A stretch of 64,000 nt of DNA from Diprion similis (Eukaryota > Arthropoda > Insecta > Hymenoptera > Diprionidae), in NCBI RefSeq assembly GCF_021155765.1, contig NC_060111.1, forward strand, positions 248,001-312,000, in the 5' to 3' direction. The position numbers and the translations under genes are program-made. A model generated the notes under the pieces. It searched no databases. It saw nothing but the letters and a program-made list of their open reading frames with translations, and was not told the origin of the DNA. Positions 62,063-64,000 of the stretch are shown piece after piece; the stretch's first letter is position 1; the number at the start of each line of letters is the position of its first letter.

Positions 62063-64000
62063 GTTTAAAACAGTTGGATTACTCTTAAAAACTCGAGATT
62101 CACTGTTCTGTGGACAGTTCATTGTTTGATGATTTGCTGTCTTTTTTCTTCACTGGTACACACCAATATTTTCATTTCCGTTTAAATCATTAAATAGTTT
62201 AAATACTTTTGTTTTAATTCTTATCCTTCTATTATGCACTTCGCCTTTTTTTTCATTTAGCTGCTTTAATCCATCTTATTTAACACAAGAGAATATATAT
62301 TTTTAATCAAATGTATGCTCTTAACTTTTTACTGTATCATAAGATACCCCATTAATTTATTTATTTCATTTTAGAATAAATGTCTTCATTCAATCATTTT
62401 TTTTTTCCATCCCTTTTTTGATTATTTGATTATTTACTTTCCTTTATCATGTAACGTTTTTGTTCGCTATTTATTACCACTCTATCTTTGGGCATCGTAC
62501 GTATGTAGCATACTTCCTCGGTGGGGAGGGATATTTCCCCTACAATGCGAAACGTTCGCTGGCATTATTTCACCAATTTATAATGTTTTTAACATTTCAT
62601 ACACAACACTTCTCCTGTACTGAGTGTAGAAAAAGATTTAGTACAACATGATAATACAAGTCGTAGATCTCTCCCCTAATTACGAGACGAGACCCATCTT
62701 CCGATTCTAATTGTTCGAGTACACAGCATTGTTTGATGGTTTAGTTTTCGGTGGTACCCACTGCAAAAATACGTTTTTTTATGCAGAAACAAAATGTTTT
62801 ATACAGATGCAGATTATACAGATAACTTTTCATAGTTGTCTTTACTTTCTCAACATTATTAGCAAGATGCTTGCCACTATAGTATATACACAGTTAAGCA
62901 TCTTGTGGAATTCTAGTTTTTGCTTTTTTTTTCTTATTCACTCGTTTTTCCTTCTTGTTTTTTTTCTTTTCTTGTTTTTACACACACCTTTGCCATCTCA
63001 TTCTTTCGAATAGGTCACTGTCAACAGATTATTTATAAACTCGAAGCTACAGTTACAAAAAATACAACAACAGCGTACGACCGTTTGGCAATGTCTGTTA
63101 TAAACCAAATCGTATTTACTGTTGAATCTATATACCTTGTTCGTATACAGACATCACATCTCACTCATTACCTTTAAAAAAATTAATATATAGATCACAT
63201 TCATTAAGAAACGTGCTTGCATAGGTATGATACATACACTTTTAATTAATATTGATGAGTTATGTTTACTGTTGTTCTTTTGTCTCAGTTTCCTTTCTTC
63301 TCTATTCTTTTCGTTTTATCATTATATATGTTTAGAAGGAATTTAGCTACCTCGGGCTGCCTCATGTGTTTCAGTTCTGTTTTCAGTTTTCAAACTCGAT
63401 ATTTTTCTTATCGTGCAATTAGGTAATTTATTTTTATGGGTAAAAAACTGACTGCGACAGAGTTCTTCATCATTGTTATTATATTTTTAAACGTTTATGT
63501 AAAATTTGGAAAATCGTAGCATCGTATAGCCAACAGCTATTCATTCAGTGTTCCTTTCAATGTAAATTTCATTGTCCTGAATCACTCAACACTGGTGAAT
63601 AAACTTTTATATACTAATAAATCTCTACCTGTGTTCAAATTATGCTTATATACAAATATTTAATACGATTATAAAAAGCATCAACAAGTAAGAGGAGCTC
63701 TTGGTTTAGGTAGTTGTTCTTCTTCTCTTAGTGTCTCAGTACCATTCATAATGCACAACTTGCGGTGGAAAGAATACGATGCTGCGTTTAGACATACGAT
63801 ATAACGAAGTTATTGGAATTGAATATATGAACACGTGTATAATCTGTTGTAAATAAGTAAAAATATTAAAAATGGTAAAATTCATGTGATGATGAAAAAA
63901 ATCGTTCGGTGTAATGTAACAAGAAATAGGTAATTAGTAAAATATTAGGAGTCGCACAGTCTTTCCAATAATTGGGCATGTTATTTGGAATTCTGTAATG

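Larger units (their letters stand above)
54928..64000. other. Nine kilobases without a recognised gene
   Basis: AT-rich DNA with many microsatellites and homopolymers. None of the short frames (for example 55119-55436, 55542-55883, 61513-61704, 61685-62122) resembles a known family or has a convincing splice context. The part next to 54928 must contain the centrin promoter. The rest could be the long 3' UTR or intron of a gene beyond the window, an lncRNA, or plain intergenic DNA. Confidence 0.5.

Overview
The window is animal nuclear DNA, almost certainly from an insect. It is AT-rich, has spliced genes with GT-AG introns (one GC-AG), and encodes a CYP304-type cytochrome P450, a clade I know from insects. 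The protein sequences feel hymenopteran, perhaps sawfly-like, but that is an impression and not a measurement. Exons were joined by hand from reading-frame phase, splice-site consensus and family similarity.

Layout. 1.8-3.4 kb: copper importer Ctr1 (+). 4.5-8.7 kb: a complete seven-exon CYP304-like P450 (-), with a 1-kb foldback inverted repeat in intron 5. 10.3-12.3 kb: a TELO2-interacting protein 2 homologue (TTI2, -), divergent from Abl interactor Abi (+, 13.6-15.5 kb). 16.4-42.2 kb: one uninterrupted satellite array of about 82-83 head-to-tail copies of a 312-bp monomer (some 311 bp), with higher-order structure. 42.46-42.71 kb: a lone terminal exon of an acyl-CoA desaturase (+) just beyond the array. 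45.3-49.5 kb: a C2H2 zinc-finger gene (-), divergent from mitochondrial ribosomal protein mRpL37 (+, 51.6-53.2 kb). 53.6-54.9 kb: a short VTI1B SNARE and a centrin, both on - and only 85 bp apart. 55-64 kb: no gene recognised; triplet microsatellites, homopolymers and weak hairpins.

The genes are mostly unrelated housekeeping functions: metal uptake, PIKK chaperoning (TTI2), actin regulation through WAVE (Abi), mitochondrial translation, membrane fusion and centrioles. They do not form a pathway.

The most unusual features are the large satellite array lying between Abi and an orphaned desaturase exon, the near-perfect foldback in the P450 intron with a perfect 29-bp hairpin at its edge, a 30-nt in-frame microexon in Ctr1, a GC-AG intron that splits the P450 haem-binding signature, and the tight centrin/VTI1B pair with no poly(A) signal between them. 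I found no convincing new protein system. The recurring short ORFs in the satellite look like by-products of the repeat.
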